The notes below the pieces were generated by a model, which saw nothing but the letters and a program-made list of their open reading frames with translations, had not been told where the DNA came from and made no database searches. Made by a program: the position numbers and the translations under genes. A stretch of 20,825 nucleotides of DNA, from assembly GCA_964627045.1 (NCBI GenBank), contig CAZVIK010000055.1, positions 1 through 20,825 of the forward strand, given 5' to 3'. Below are positions 6,555 to 13,795 of the stretch, in pieces. Position 1 is the first letter of the stretch. Each line of letters begins with the position of its first letter. The stretch comes from CAZVIK01 sp964627045 (lineage in GTDB: Bacteria > Acidobacteriota > Terriglobia > Bryobacterales > Bryobacteraceae).

Positions 6555-7873
6555 TGCGGCCTCCTCTCGGCTTCCGGTTTCGGCTTCTCCGCTTCTTTCC
6601 TGGCGGCTTCCAGCAGCGCCTTCCGGCGCGCCTCTTTCTCCGCCCTTCCCGCCAGTTCCTTGTCGCGGTCGAAATACACCTCTCCGTCGATGTAGACCTT
6701 TTGCACCTTGGCGTAATTCGAGAGCGGATGCTTGTCGTAGATGGTCAGGTCGGCGTCCTTCCCGGGTTCGATGGACCCGACGCGCGCGTCGATCTCCAAC
6801 TGGCGTGCCGGGTTGATGGTAATCAACGAAAGCGCCTCTTCCTCACTTAGCCCGCCGTACTTGATGGTCTTGGCGGCCTCCTGGTTGAGGTGCCGCATCA
6901 GTTCCGCGTCGTCGGAATTCAGGCTGACCAGCAGCCCTTTTCGCACCATCAGCGCGGCGTTGTAAGGAATCGCGTCCCAGGCCTCCATCTTGTAAGCCCA
7001 CCAGTCGGAGAACGTCGTCGGTCCGGCGCCGTGCTTGAGGATCTCGTCCATCACCTTGTAGCCCTCCAGCACGTGGATCAGCGTCTTCACCTTGAATCCG
7101 GCCTCCTCGGCGACCCGCAGAATCATCAGGATCTCGTCGGCCCTGTAACAATGCACGTGCGCCAGCCGGCTTCCATCCAGGACCTCCAGCAGCGGCTCGA
7201 GCTTCAGGTCCTTCCGGGGCGGGATGGCACGTTCGCCCCGCTGGATCTTCGCCTGATAGTCGCTCCACTGCTCGCGGTAGATCTTGGCCTCGGTGAACGC
7301 CTGCCGGATCACGTCCTCCACGCCCATGCGCGTCGCCGGGTAGCGCTGGATCTGCGGCGATGATCCCGCGCGCTTGGGGTTCTCGCCCAGCGCGAATTTC
7401 AGCCCGGGCTTGGCGCCCTGGAACACGATCCCCCGGGCGTCCTTTCCCCAGCGCGTCTTGATCACCGTGCACTTGCCGCCGATCGAGTTCGCGCTGCCGT
7501 GATTCACGAACGCCGTCGTCACTCCGCCGGCCAGCGCCCGGTATATGGCAATGTCCTCGGGGTTCAGCACGTCTTCCACGCCGGTCATCGAGGACACCGA
7601 CACGCTCCCCTCGTTGACGCTCTCGGCCGAGATATGCGAGTGGCAGTCGATAATCCCCGGCATCACGTACTGCCCGCCCGCGTCGATGACCTGCGCTCCC
7701 GGCGGCGCCAGAACCTTCTCGCCGGCTGCGACGATCTTCCCGTCCTGGATCACCACGGACCCGCGGAACGCTCCCCGGGTCACCGTGAGGACGTTGGCGT
7801 TCTGAATCACCACCGCCCCGCCGGCCCCCCACAGCGCCGCGCTCGCCGCCAATCCCAGAATCGCGCTCTTCAT
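6551..7873 (-). CDS. Secreted amidohydrolase with intact metal site (440 aa)
   Basis: A hydrolase of the amidohydrolase superfamily, imidazolonepropionase/dipeptidase-like, with a signal peptide (MKSAILGLAASAALWGAGGA). The metal ligands are all visible: His78 and His80 in IDCHSHIS, His239/His241 in LAHVHCYRADE, His267 in KTLIHVLEG, and the catalytic Asp321/Asp322 in SLNSDDAEL. The ALGENPKR segment at 161-168 is common in this subgroup. The C-terminal beta-sandwich closes with GSIEPGKDADLTIYDKHPL, then a charged tail of Lys/Glu/Arg repeats from about residue 404 that may be a coiled coil. Substrate is unknown; cyclic amides or dipeptides are reasonable guesses. It is the middle gene of three, overlapping both neighbours by four bases. 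Confidence 0.92.
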   Translation of the reverse strand: MKSAILGLAASAALWGAGGAVVIQNANVLTVTRGAFRGSVVIQDGKIVAAGEKVLAPPGAQVIDAGGQYVMPGIIDCHSHISAESVNEGSVSVSSMTGVEDVLNPEDIAIYRALAGGVTTAFVNHGSANSIGGKCTVIKTRWGKDARGIVFQGAKPGLKFALGENPKRAGSSPQIQRYPATRMGVEDVIRQAFTEAKIYREQWSDYQAKIQRGERAIPPRKDLKLEPLLEVLDGSRLAHVHCYRADEILMILRVAEEAGFKVKTLIHVLEGYKVMDEILKHGAGPTTFSDWWAYKMEAWDAIPYNAALMVRKGLLVSLNSDDAELMRHLNQEAAKTIKYGGLSEEEALSLITINPARQLEIDARVGSIEPGKDADLTIYDKHPLSNYAKVQKVYIDGEVYFDRDKELAGRAEKEARRKALLEAARKEAEKPKPEAERRPQ

Positions 7874-9180
7874 GGCTTTTTCTCCTCCCGCGTTTCCGGG
7901 ACGGGCTCGAACTTCACTCCGTCCACAAACACGTACTTCACTTCCGTCGTCTCCTGGAACAGATCGCCCTTGGTCACCACCAGGTTGGCGATCTTGCCCC
8001 GCTCCACGCTCCCCAGCCGGTCACTCACGCCGTAGATCTCGGCGGCGCTCAGCGTGAGGGCCCGTGTGGCCGACTCCCGCGGCAGCCCCGCCGTGATCGC
8101 CTTCCTCACCGCTGCCATCAACTCCTTGGGATTTTCCATGCCGTCCGAGTAGAACGCGAACGGGACCCCCGCCTTCACGAGCGCCGCCGGCGTCGACGGC
8201 GCCCGCTCCCGCATCTCCAGCACTCGCGTGGCCTCCTGCTCTTCCGGATCGGCATCCTTGTTCCGTTCCGGCCATTTCAGGCTCACCAGCACCGGCGCCC
8301 CGGCCTGCCGGAGCGTTTCCACCGCCCGGAAGGCCTCGTGCCCACCGTAGAGCACCGCCTTGATGTTCAACTCCCCCGCCAGGCCGAGCATGCGGTCAAT
8401 CTGCACCGCGCTCGACGCCGGCAGCAGAAATCGCCGCGACTCCGCCACGCCTTCGAGCGCCCTGTCGTAGACCGGCCGCTTCAACCCCGCCGCGCCCCGC
8501 CCGTATTCGCTCATCTCCGTCCGGTAGTGCTCCACGTCGAGGAATACCTGCCGTATATAGGCGATCACCCCCATCAGGGACCCCGGAAAGCCGCTGGTTC
8601 CCTGCGCCGAAAGCGTCATGTACAACCCGGCCTGGGAGGCCACCACCATGTTCCCCGCCCGCGTCCCGGCCAGGTTCACCACCGCCCCCTGTCCGGCGAA
8701 GACTCCGCGCATCGGGAAGGACACCGCCGTCGTGAAGCCCGCGCTGCGCAGCGTCTCCAGCCTCTTGTCCGCCGGATTCGCCAGGTCCGCCGCGCGCACC
8801 CAACTGGTATTCGATGGCCGGTCCTCCGGCCCCATCGACCTCGGAGGAGGCGACGGCCCGCCCGGCGGCGTGGCCCCGCCGGCGCCCGGCGTGGGGGCGG
8901 ACGGCGCGGCAGGCTCGGTGATCCCCCACCCGCTCAGGCCATCGATCAGGCCGGGATACACCGTCAGCCCCTCCCCCTCGATCACCCACGCATCGGCGGG
9001 CACGGCCGCGCCAGGCCCCACGTCCTGTATCAACCCATCGCGCAGGACCACGGTCGCCCGCTGTAGGACCCCTCCGCTGACCGTCACCACCGTAGCGTTC
9101 CGGATGGCGTACGCCGTCGGCGCTTCCGCCTGCAACCCCGTTGCGCTGAGAACGAGCAAAACTAAGAGCGGCTTGTGCAT
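7870..9180 (-). CDS. Amidohydrolase-fold secreted protein, degenerate metal site (436 aa)
   Basis: First gene of the three-gene operon. It has a signal peptide (MHKPLLVLLVLSATGLQAEA), the N-terminal NATVVTVSGGVLQ sandwich, and the C-terminal GSVERGKIANLVVTKGD segment of imidazolonepropionase-like amidohydrolases. The IDxHxH motif is replaced by IDGLSG (Leu82 and Gly84 for both His). An Asp is kept near the expected catalytic position (FAFYSDGMENP), but the middle His ligands are not evident. A Pro/Gly-rich insertion at about residues 90-115 (APTPGAGGATPPGGPSPPPR) is unusual and likely a flexible loop. It is closer in style to the third gene than to the middle one. The ATG at 9180 is only 29 bases from the divergent purM start. 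Confidence 0.87.
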   Translation of the reverse strand: MHKPLLVLLVLSATGLQAEAPTAYAIRNATVVTVSGGVLQRATVVLRDGLIQDVGPGAAVPADAWVIEGEGLTVYPGLIDGLSGWGITEPAAPSAPTPGAGGATPPGGPSPPPRSMGPEDRPSNTSWVRAADLANPADKRLETLRSAGFTTAVSFPMRGVFAGQGAVVNLAGTRAGNMVVASQAGLYMTLSAQGTSGFPGSLMGVIAYIRQVFLDVEHYRTEMSEYGRGAAGLKRPVYDRALEGVAESRRFLLPASSAVQIDRMLGLAGELNIKAVLYGGHEAFRAVETLRQAGAPVLVSLKWPERNKDADPEEQEATRVLEMRERAPSTPAALVKAGVPFAFYSDGMENPKELMAAVRKAITAGLPRESATRALTLSAAEIYGVSDRLGSVERGKIANLVVTKGDLFQETTEVKYVFVDGVKFEPVPETREEKKP

Positions 9181-9185
9181 ATCGT

Positions 9186-9191
9186 TATACT
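9186..9191 (+). promoter_or_regulatory. Possible -10 element for purM in the 29-bp divergent gap
   Basis: TATACT lies 19-24 bases ahead of the purM ATG. The -35 position (about 9163-9168, TAAGAG) is poor and falls within the amidohydrolase signal-peptide coding region. Both divergent promoters must overlap in and around the 29-bp gap. Confidence 0.3.
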
Positions 9192-9209
9192 GTAGAGTCT
9201 GGCCAGATT

Positions 9210-10256
9210 ATGCCGACCCGAAAGGCAATTCTATACAAAGACGCAGGTGTGAGCATAGCGGAGGCGGATCGCGCCGTCTCCCGCATCAAAGAGCTCGCCC
9301 GAACCACGTTTCACCCCAATGTGCTCACCGCCATCGGCAGCTTCGGCGCTGGCTTCCGTCTTACCGGCTGGAGAGACCCGGTCCTGGTGAGTTCGGCCGA
9401 CGGCGTCGGCACCAAGCTGAAGGTGGCCTTCCTTTCCGGGCGGCACGACACCGTCGGCGAGGACTTGGTGAACCACTGCGTCAATGACATCGGGGTCCAG
9501 GGCGCGACGCCATTGTTTTTCCTGGACTACTTCGCCGTCGGCAAACTGGACGCCTCGGTCGCCGGCGAGGTGGTCAGCGGGTTGGCCCGCGGGTGCGCCG
9601 CCAACGGCTGTGCCCTGATCGGCGGAGAGACCGCCGAAATGCCCGGCTTCTATGCCGATGGCGAGTACGACCTGGCCGGCTTCATCGTGGGCGCGGTCGA
9701 ACGGAAGCGCCTTCTCACCGGCGCCGGCATCGGCCGGGGCGACGTCCTGCTGGGGCTCCCCTCGACCGGGCTCCACACCAACGGCTACTCGCTGGCGCGA
9801 AAGCTGTTCTTCGAGGTGGCCGGATACCGCGTAGACACCCTGCTGCCGGAGCTTGGCTGCACCGTCGCCGACGAACTGCTTAAGATCCACCGGAGCTACC
9901 TCAACCCCATCCAGTCGCTTCACGCCAAGGGATTGCTGCGCGGCGCGGCCCACATCACCGGTGGCGGCATCACCGATAACACGCCCCGCATCCTCCCGAA
10001 GGGCCTGGCCGTGGAGATCGACACCGCAAGCTGGCCCGTGCCCCCGGTGTTCTCTCTGTTGCAGCGAATCGGCCGCATCCCGGAGGACGACTTCCGCCGC
10101 ACCTTCAACCTGGGCATCGGCATGATCCTGGTGGTGCCCGCCGCCAAGGCGGCCCGCGCCGCCCGTCTGCTGGACCGCCTGGGCGAACCTCACTTCCGCA
10201 TCGGCCGCGTCATCGGCCTGCCGCGCGGCGCCAGCTCCAGGGTGATCTACCAATGA
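9210..10256 (+). CDS. purM: Phosphoribosylformylglycinamidine cyclo-ligase (348 aa)
   Basis: AIR synthetase, which closes the imidazole ring of FGAM with ATP in step five of purine synthesis, in the cytoplasm. The sequence has YKDAGVSIAEAD at the N-terminus, the nucleotide-binding DGVGTKLK at residues 64-71, the VNDI motif at 91-94, the GGETAEMPGFY loop from residue 138, GLPSTGLHTNGYSLAR, and the HITGGGITDNTPRILP segment. Length and order match the family. The ATG at 9210 has no strong ribosome site ahead of it but matches the conserved start. The stop overlaps the purN start by four bases, so purM and purN are coupled. Confidence 0.97.
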   Translation: MPTRKAILYKDAGVSIAEADRAVSRIKELARTTFHPNVLTAIGSFGAGFRLTGWRDPVLVSSADGVGTKLKVAFLSGRHDTVGEDLVNHCVNDIGVQGATPLFFLDYFAVGKLDASVAGEVVSGLARGCAANGCALIGGETAEMPGFYADGEYDLAGFIVGAVERKRLLTGAGIGRGDVLLGLPSTGLHTNGYSLARKLFFEVAGYRVDTLLPELGCTVADELLKIHRSYLNPIQSLHAKGLLRGAAHITGGGITDNTPRILPKGLAVEIDTASWPVPPVFSLLQRIGRIPEDDFRRTFNLGIGMILVVPAAKAARAARLLDRLGEPHFRIGRVIGLPRGASSRVIYQ

Positions 10257-10855
10257 AACGCATCGGGATTTTGCTTTCCGGACGCGGCTCGAATTTCGAA
10301 GCCATCGCCGATAGCGTCGCCGCCGGCCGCATCGACGCCCAAATCGCGGTTGTAGTCTCGAACCGCCCCGAAGCGCGCGGCCTGGAAACCGCCCGGGCGC
10401 GCGGCCTCGACGCCGTTTGCATCCCCTCTAAGGGCCTTGAGCGCGAAGCCTACGACCGCCTGGTAGTCGCCGAGCTGAAAAAGCGCAACGTCGATCTGGT
10501 CTGCCTGGCCGGTTTCATGCGGCTGCTCAGCGCCCATTTCGTGCGCGAGTTCCCGATGCGGATTCTCAACATCCACCCGGCCTTGCTGCCCTCGTTCCCC
10601 GGCCTGGACGCCCAGCATCAGGCGCTTGAACACGGCGTGAAGATCACCGGCTGCACCGTGCACTTCGTCGACGAACACCTCGACGCCGGCCCCATCGTGC
10701 TTCAGGCCGCCGTACCGGTGCTGGACGCCGACACCGCCGACACGCTCTCGGCGCGGATTCTCAAAGAGGAACATCGCATCTATAGCGAGGCCATCCGGCT
10801 GGTTCTTTCCGGCGGCTACCGCATCGAGGGCCGCCGCGTGCTATTCGGACAGTAG
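10253..10855 (+). CDS. purN: Phosphoribosylglycinamide formyltransferase (200 aa)
   Basis: Transfers a formyl group from 10-formyltetrahydrofolate to GAR in step three of purine synthesis. It opens with the GAR-binding ILLSGRGSNFEAI loop and contains the catalytic triad at the same residue numbers as the E. coli enzyme: Asn106 and His108 in NIHPALLPSFPG, and Asp144 in HLDAGPI; His137 lies in TGCTVHFVDE. The folate-binding segment LAGFMRLLS at about 85-93 is intact. Length is normal. It overlaps purM by four bases at its start. Its 3' end overlaps the convergent etfA-like gene by 15 bases, leaving no room for a separate terminator. Confidence 0.97.
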   Translation: MKRIGILLSGRGSNFEAIADSVAAGRIDAQIAVVVSNRPEARGLETARARGLDAVCIPSKGLEREAYDRLVVAELKKRNVDLVCLAGFMRLLSAHFVREFPMRILNIHPALLPSFPGLDAQHQALEHGVKITGCTVHFVDEHLDAGPIVLQAAVPVLDADTADTLSARILKEEHRIYSEAIRLVLSGGYRIEGRRVLFGQ

Positions 10856-11863
10856 CGCGTTCACCTTGGCCATCACCTCGAAGGCGTCGGCCACGTAGAG
10901 CACGTCGGCCTTGCCGTGCGCCCAACCGCAATTGGCGTCCAGGTTGACGGCCCGCCGGTCGTTGATGAACCGCCACCCCACCACGTGCGGCTCCTCTCCG
11001 TGGCAGCAGGTGGCCAGCCCCTTGGGATGCCGCGGCGTCGATCCGGTCTGCCCCACCTGGTTCAGGTGAGTCAGGAACGGCAGCACCGCCTGGCCTTCGC
11101 CGCTCAAGTCCACCAGCGACTTGCTGCTGCCAAGCGAACACTGTGTCTTCGCCAGGAAGTCGAGAATCAGCGCGCCGGCCTCGCTTGTGTGCGTTTGCCC
11201 GTCGGCTTGTTTCTTCGTCCACCCGGCTCCGGTCACAAACAACAGGGCCGCGTCCGGCCGGATGGTCTGTTGGCCGGCCTCGGGCGCGCGGTACTCGACG
11301 AAACTCGTCCGGGGACTCGCTTCGGCCGCGACCTTCTCCACCGTCACATCCTTCGCCGCGCCCTGCCACGGCTCGTGGCAGCCCGGGTCCACCAGGAGGA
11401 ACCACGGCCGCTCGGTCCGTTCGAGAACCGCTTCCATCCGCTGCCGGTAGTACCAGCGGTTGACGGCGATCTTGCCTTCGCCCGTCTGGATCTCGGTCAC
11501 ATGCGTATCCACCCGCCCGCCCAGCCGCTGCGCGACGCCCGCCAGGCAACGCGCCCACCGCGAGGTCGCCGCGGCGATCGTCAGCGTCGCGCCGGCGGCT
11601 CGCGCCAGCGCCTCGGCCGCGGCCGCATCGGTCGAATAACGGGGCTGTCCGAACTCCGCGCCGGAAACCGCCAACCACCGGTCCGCTCCATACGCGCCCA
11701 CGGAGGAGGCGGCCGGGTCCACCTCGGCTCCCACCAGGCCAACGGTCAGCTTGGACCCCGCCAGCGCCTCCTTAACCAACCCGGCCGCCGTCAGGGCCTC
11801 GCGAGCCGGTTTGCCCAGCGCGCCGTCGCTTTCCACGTGAACCAGTACGAGTATCTGTTCCAT
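10841..11863 (-). CDS. Divergent electron transfer flavoprotein alpha subunit (340 aa)
   Basis: The EtfA partner of the preceding gene, normally carrying FAD and passing electrons from dehydrogenases to a quinone oxidoreductase. The N-terminal alpha/beta domain is visible (MEQILVLVHVESDGALGK), as is the C-terminal FAD domain with VGQTG at residues 270-274 and the ending ADVLYVADAFEVMAKVNALL, matching the usual ADYGIVGDLFEV region. However, the usual SGAIQH motif is replaced by a CCHGEEPH segment, and the region is histidine- and cysteine-rich. The ATG at 11863 is preferred over an upstream in-frame start at 11890 because a GGGGGG tract precedes it and it avoids overlap with etfB. It is last in the operon. 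Confidence 0.85.
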   Translation of the reverse strand: MEQILVLVHVESDGALGKPAREALTAAGLVKEALAGSKLTVGLVGAEVDPAASSVGAYGADRWLAVSGAEFGQPRYSTDAAAAEALARAAGATLTIAAATSRWARCLAGVAQRLGGRVDTHVTEIQTGEGKIAVNRWYYRQRMEAVLERTERPWFLLVDPGCHEPWQGAAKDVTVEKVAAEASPRTSFVEYRAPEAGQQTIRPDAALLFVTGAGWTKKQADGQTHTSEAGALILDFLAKTQCSLGSSKSLVDLSGEGQAVLPFLTHLNQVGQTGSTPRHPKGLATCCHGEEPHVVGWRFINDRRAVNLDANCGWAHGKADVLYVADAFEVMAKVNALLSE

Positions 11864-11871
11864 GCGCCCCC

Positions 11872-12681
11872 CTAGCTGTTCCGGATCCATGCCACGATGT
11901 CGCGCGCGACCTCTTCGGCCGGGAGGTCCTTTACGATCCTAGTCTCGCGCCGCTGGCTGGGCACCTTCACGCTCGCGTAGCTCAGCCCTGCGGCGCCCGC
12001 CTTGACCGCCTTCGCCCGTTGCAGCGCGGGCATGATGGTCCGCATGTTGGCCATGCCTACCTGCGGATTGTTGGGCGGCTCCGGCAGGTTGCCCGTGGCC
12101 CAACCGAGCAGCGCCGGCGGCCCCTGGCAGACCGACACCTGGTGCTTGCCGGCCTCCACGCGTTCCAACACCCGCAGCGACCCGTCTTCGCCCACCTCCA
12201 GTTCGTCCACGCCCTGAAACTGATCGGCGATTCCCAACCGCTCGCCCACCATCTGCATGGTCGCGCCCGCCCCGCGCGAGGCCGACTCCCAGCCGCCGAA
12301 TACCAGCAAGCGGTTACGGTCGAGTCCCGGAATCGCTTGGATCGCTTCGGCCAGTGCGGCGGCCACTTCGGAGGCGTCCGTGAAACCGCTGGACGGCCCA
12401 TCCAGCGCCACCAGCTCGAAGGGCGCTTTCTGCGCCACGGTCATCATCACTTGTTGGAGCTTGGCTTTGGGCCCCAGGCTGACGAGCCAGACCTTACTCC
12501 CAGGGACCTTCTTCGCCAGGTTCGCCGCCTCGAACAGCGCGTGGCCCGCCCAGGGGTCCAGCACCGCCGGCAACATCAGTTCGTTTTTTAGGGCCGGGCC
12601 CGAGGGGCCCGTCACCGGCTCCAACGTCTGTAGCGGGTCGGGGACAATGCTCCCGCAGACTACAATCTGTAAGGGCTGCAT
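11872..12681 (-). CDS. Divergent electron transfer flavoprotein beta subunit (269 aa)
   Basis: The EtfB partner. The start MQPLQIVVCGSIVPDP and the segment LDPWAGHALFEAANLAKK match the N-terminal part of the family (usual form: NPxDExAlExAlrL). The nucleotide-binding region reads LLVFGGWESASRGAGATMQMVGERLG, in place of the common GxQxxDGDTxQVGPxLAExLG; the usual acidic residues are gone. The LPEPPNNPQVGMANMRTIMPAL segment matches the family's EPRYPSLPNIMKA region. Length is normal (about 250-270). It lies 13 bases after the radical SAM gene and eight bases before etfA, so the three are cotranscribed. Confidence 0.85.
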   Translation of the reverse strand: MQPLQIVVCGSIVPDPLQTLEPVTGPSGPALKNELMLPAVLDPWAGHALFEAANLAKKVPGSKVWLVSLGPKAKLQQVMMTVAQKAPFELVALDGPSSGFTDASEVAAALAEAIQAIPGLDRNRLLVFGGWESASRGAGATMQMVGERLGIADQFQGVDELEVGEDGSLRVLERVEAGKHQVSVCQGPPALLGWATGNLPEPPNNPQVGMANMRTIMPALQRAKAVKAGAAGLSYASVKVPSQRRETRIVKDLPAEEVARDIVAWIRNS

Positions 12682-12694
12682 TTCTCTAGTATAT

Positions 12695-13696
12695 TCAGGG
12701 GGTCTTGAAGGAAAAGAACCCGCTCACGTTTTCCCAAAGCAGCGTGGGGAAGCTCTTGTCCAGGTAGGAGCGGATCGAAACGTAGCATTGATCGCAGGTG
12801 TTGGTGCGTGTGAACTCCCGGATCATCTTCGTGCGGTCTTCCAGTTTGTAGCGCTGGAATTGCATGGAGCAAGGTTGCAGCATGCCCTGCGCCGTCACCA
12901 CCAGGAAACGCAGTCCTGCCTTGCAACCCGGCGTGCCGCCGTTGGCGAAATACTTCCGCGTGGCGTCCAGCGTCGAGCGCGAGTTCACGATCCAGCCGGT
13001 GCCGTCGCGTTGCGCTTCTACCGCATCCAGCCCGCGATTCAGTTCCGTGAGCTGCTCTTTGGTGTTCAGGAAGTAGTCGCGGCAACCCGTCCGCCGCGCC
13101 GAATAGGAACTGTAACAGATGTTCACGCCCCACTGGCGCGCCTTGTCCGCCATGGCCTCGATTTCGCCCACGTTTTCGCTCGTGATACACGAATTGAGAA
13201 CGATGTTATCGAAGCCGTGCCGGGCGCAGCGTGGAATCACGTCTTCCAGGTGGCTGTAGAGTCCCGGGTAGACCCGGAAGTCGTCGTGGCGGGCGTCGGG
13301 AAAATCCAGGCTGACCGAAAACTGATCGATGCCCGCGCGCTGCAACTCCAGATACCGCTCCTCGGTCATCTCGGACCAGTTGGAGACCAGGATCGTGTAG
13401 GGCACGCCGCCGGCGTACTTGACGTTCCGGACGATCTCGGCCACATCGGCCCGCATCAGCGGCTCGCCCCCGGAAATCTGGACCACGCACGGCCGCAGCA
13501 CCTCGGTGTAGTGGCGGTAATCGGCCGGCTTCAGGTTCATCGAGTCGTCTTTCGGGCCGCCATGGTCGCAGTGCTTGCAGTAGCAGGTGCACGAATCGGT
13601 GACCTCGAACGACACGACGATGGGCCGCTCTTGCAGCCAGTTCAGCGAGCCGCGACCGATGATCCTAAGCGACTCAGCCAGTGGGACTTTTCTCAT
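12695..13696 (-). CDS. Radical SAM protein with auxiliary cysteine set (333 aa)
   Basis: A radical S-adenosylmethionine enzyme. The Cx3Cx2C cluster motif is at Cys36, Cys40 and Cys43 (TDSCTCYCKHCDHGG), and the SAM-binding GGEP lies at residues 76-79. The barrel continues with VSNWSEM and FSVSLDFPDARHDDFR. A C-terminal set, Cys258, Cys276, Cys301 and Cys304 (GCKAG, QPC, CDQC), fits a SPASM- or twitch-type auxiliary iron-sulfur cluster, as in peptide- or protein-modifying members. The substrate is unknown. It sits between the ETF:QO-like flavoprotein and etfB-etfA. A protein-maturation role in this electron path, or a redox role fed by it, are both inferences. The ribosome site before the ATG at 13696 is weak. 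Confidence 0.9.
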   Translation of the reverse strand: MRKVPLAESLRIIGRGSLNWLQERPIVVSFEVTDSCTCYCKHCDHGGPKDDSMNLKPADYRHYTEVLRPCVVQISGGEPLMRADVAEIVRNVKYAGGVPYTILVSNWSEMTEERYLELQRAGIDQFSVSLDFPDARHDDFRVYPGLYSHLEDVIPRCARHGFDNIVLNSCITSENVGEIEAMADKARQWGVNICYSSYSARRTGCRDYFLNTKEQLTELNRGLDAVEAQRDGTGWIVNSRSTLDATRKYFANGGTPGCKAGLRFLVVTAQGMLQPCSMQFQRYKLEDRTKMIREFTRTNTCDQCYVSIRSYLDKSFPTLLWENVSGFFSFKTP

Positions 13697-13795
13697 TCAG
13701 ACACCAAACACACAACTTCACCGTGATCGTATCAGACCCAGGCGCCGCGGGCAACGCAGGGTCGGCCACCGGCGGATTCGGCGGGCTGTACGGCG

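Noticed and set aside
5172..6695. Plus-strand frame of 507 codons opposite the amidohydrolases
   Set aside because: Arg/His-rich translation, no motif, no ribosome site; the minus strand has overlapping genes with signal peptides and fold motifs.
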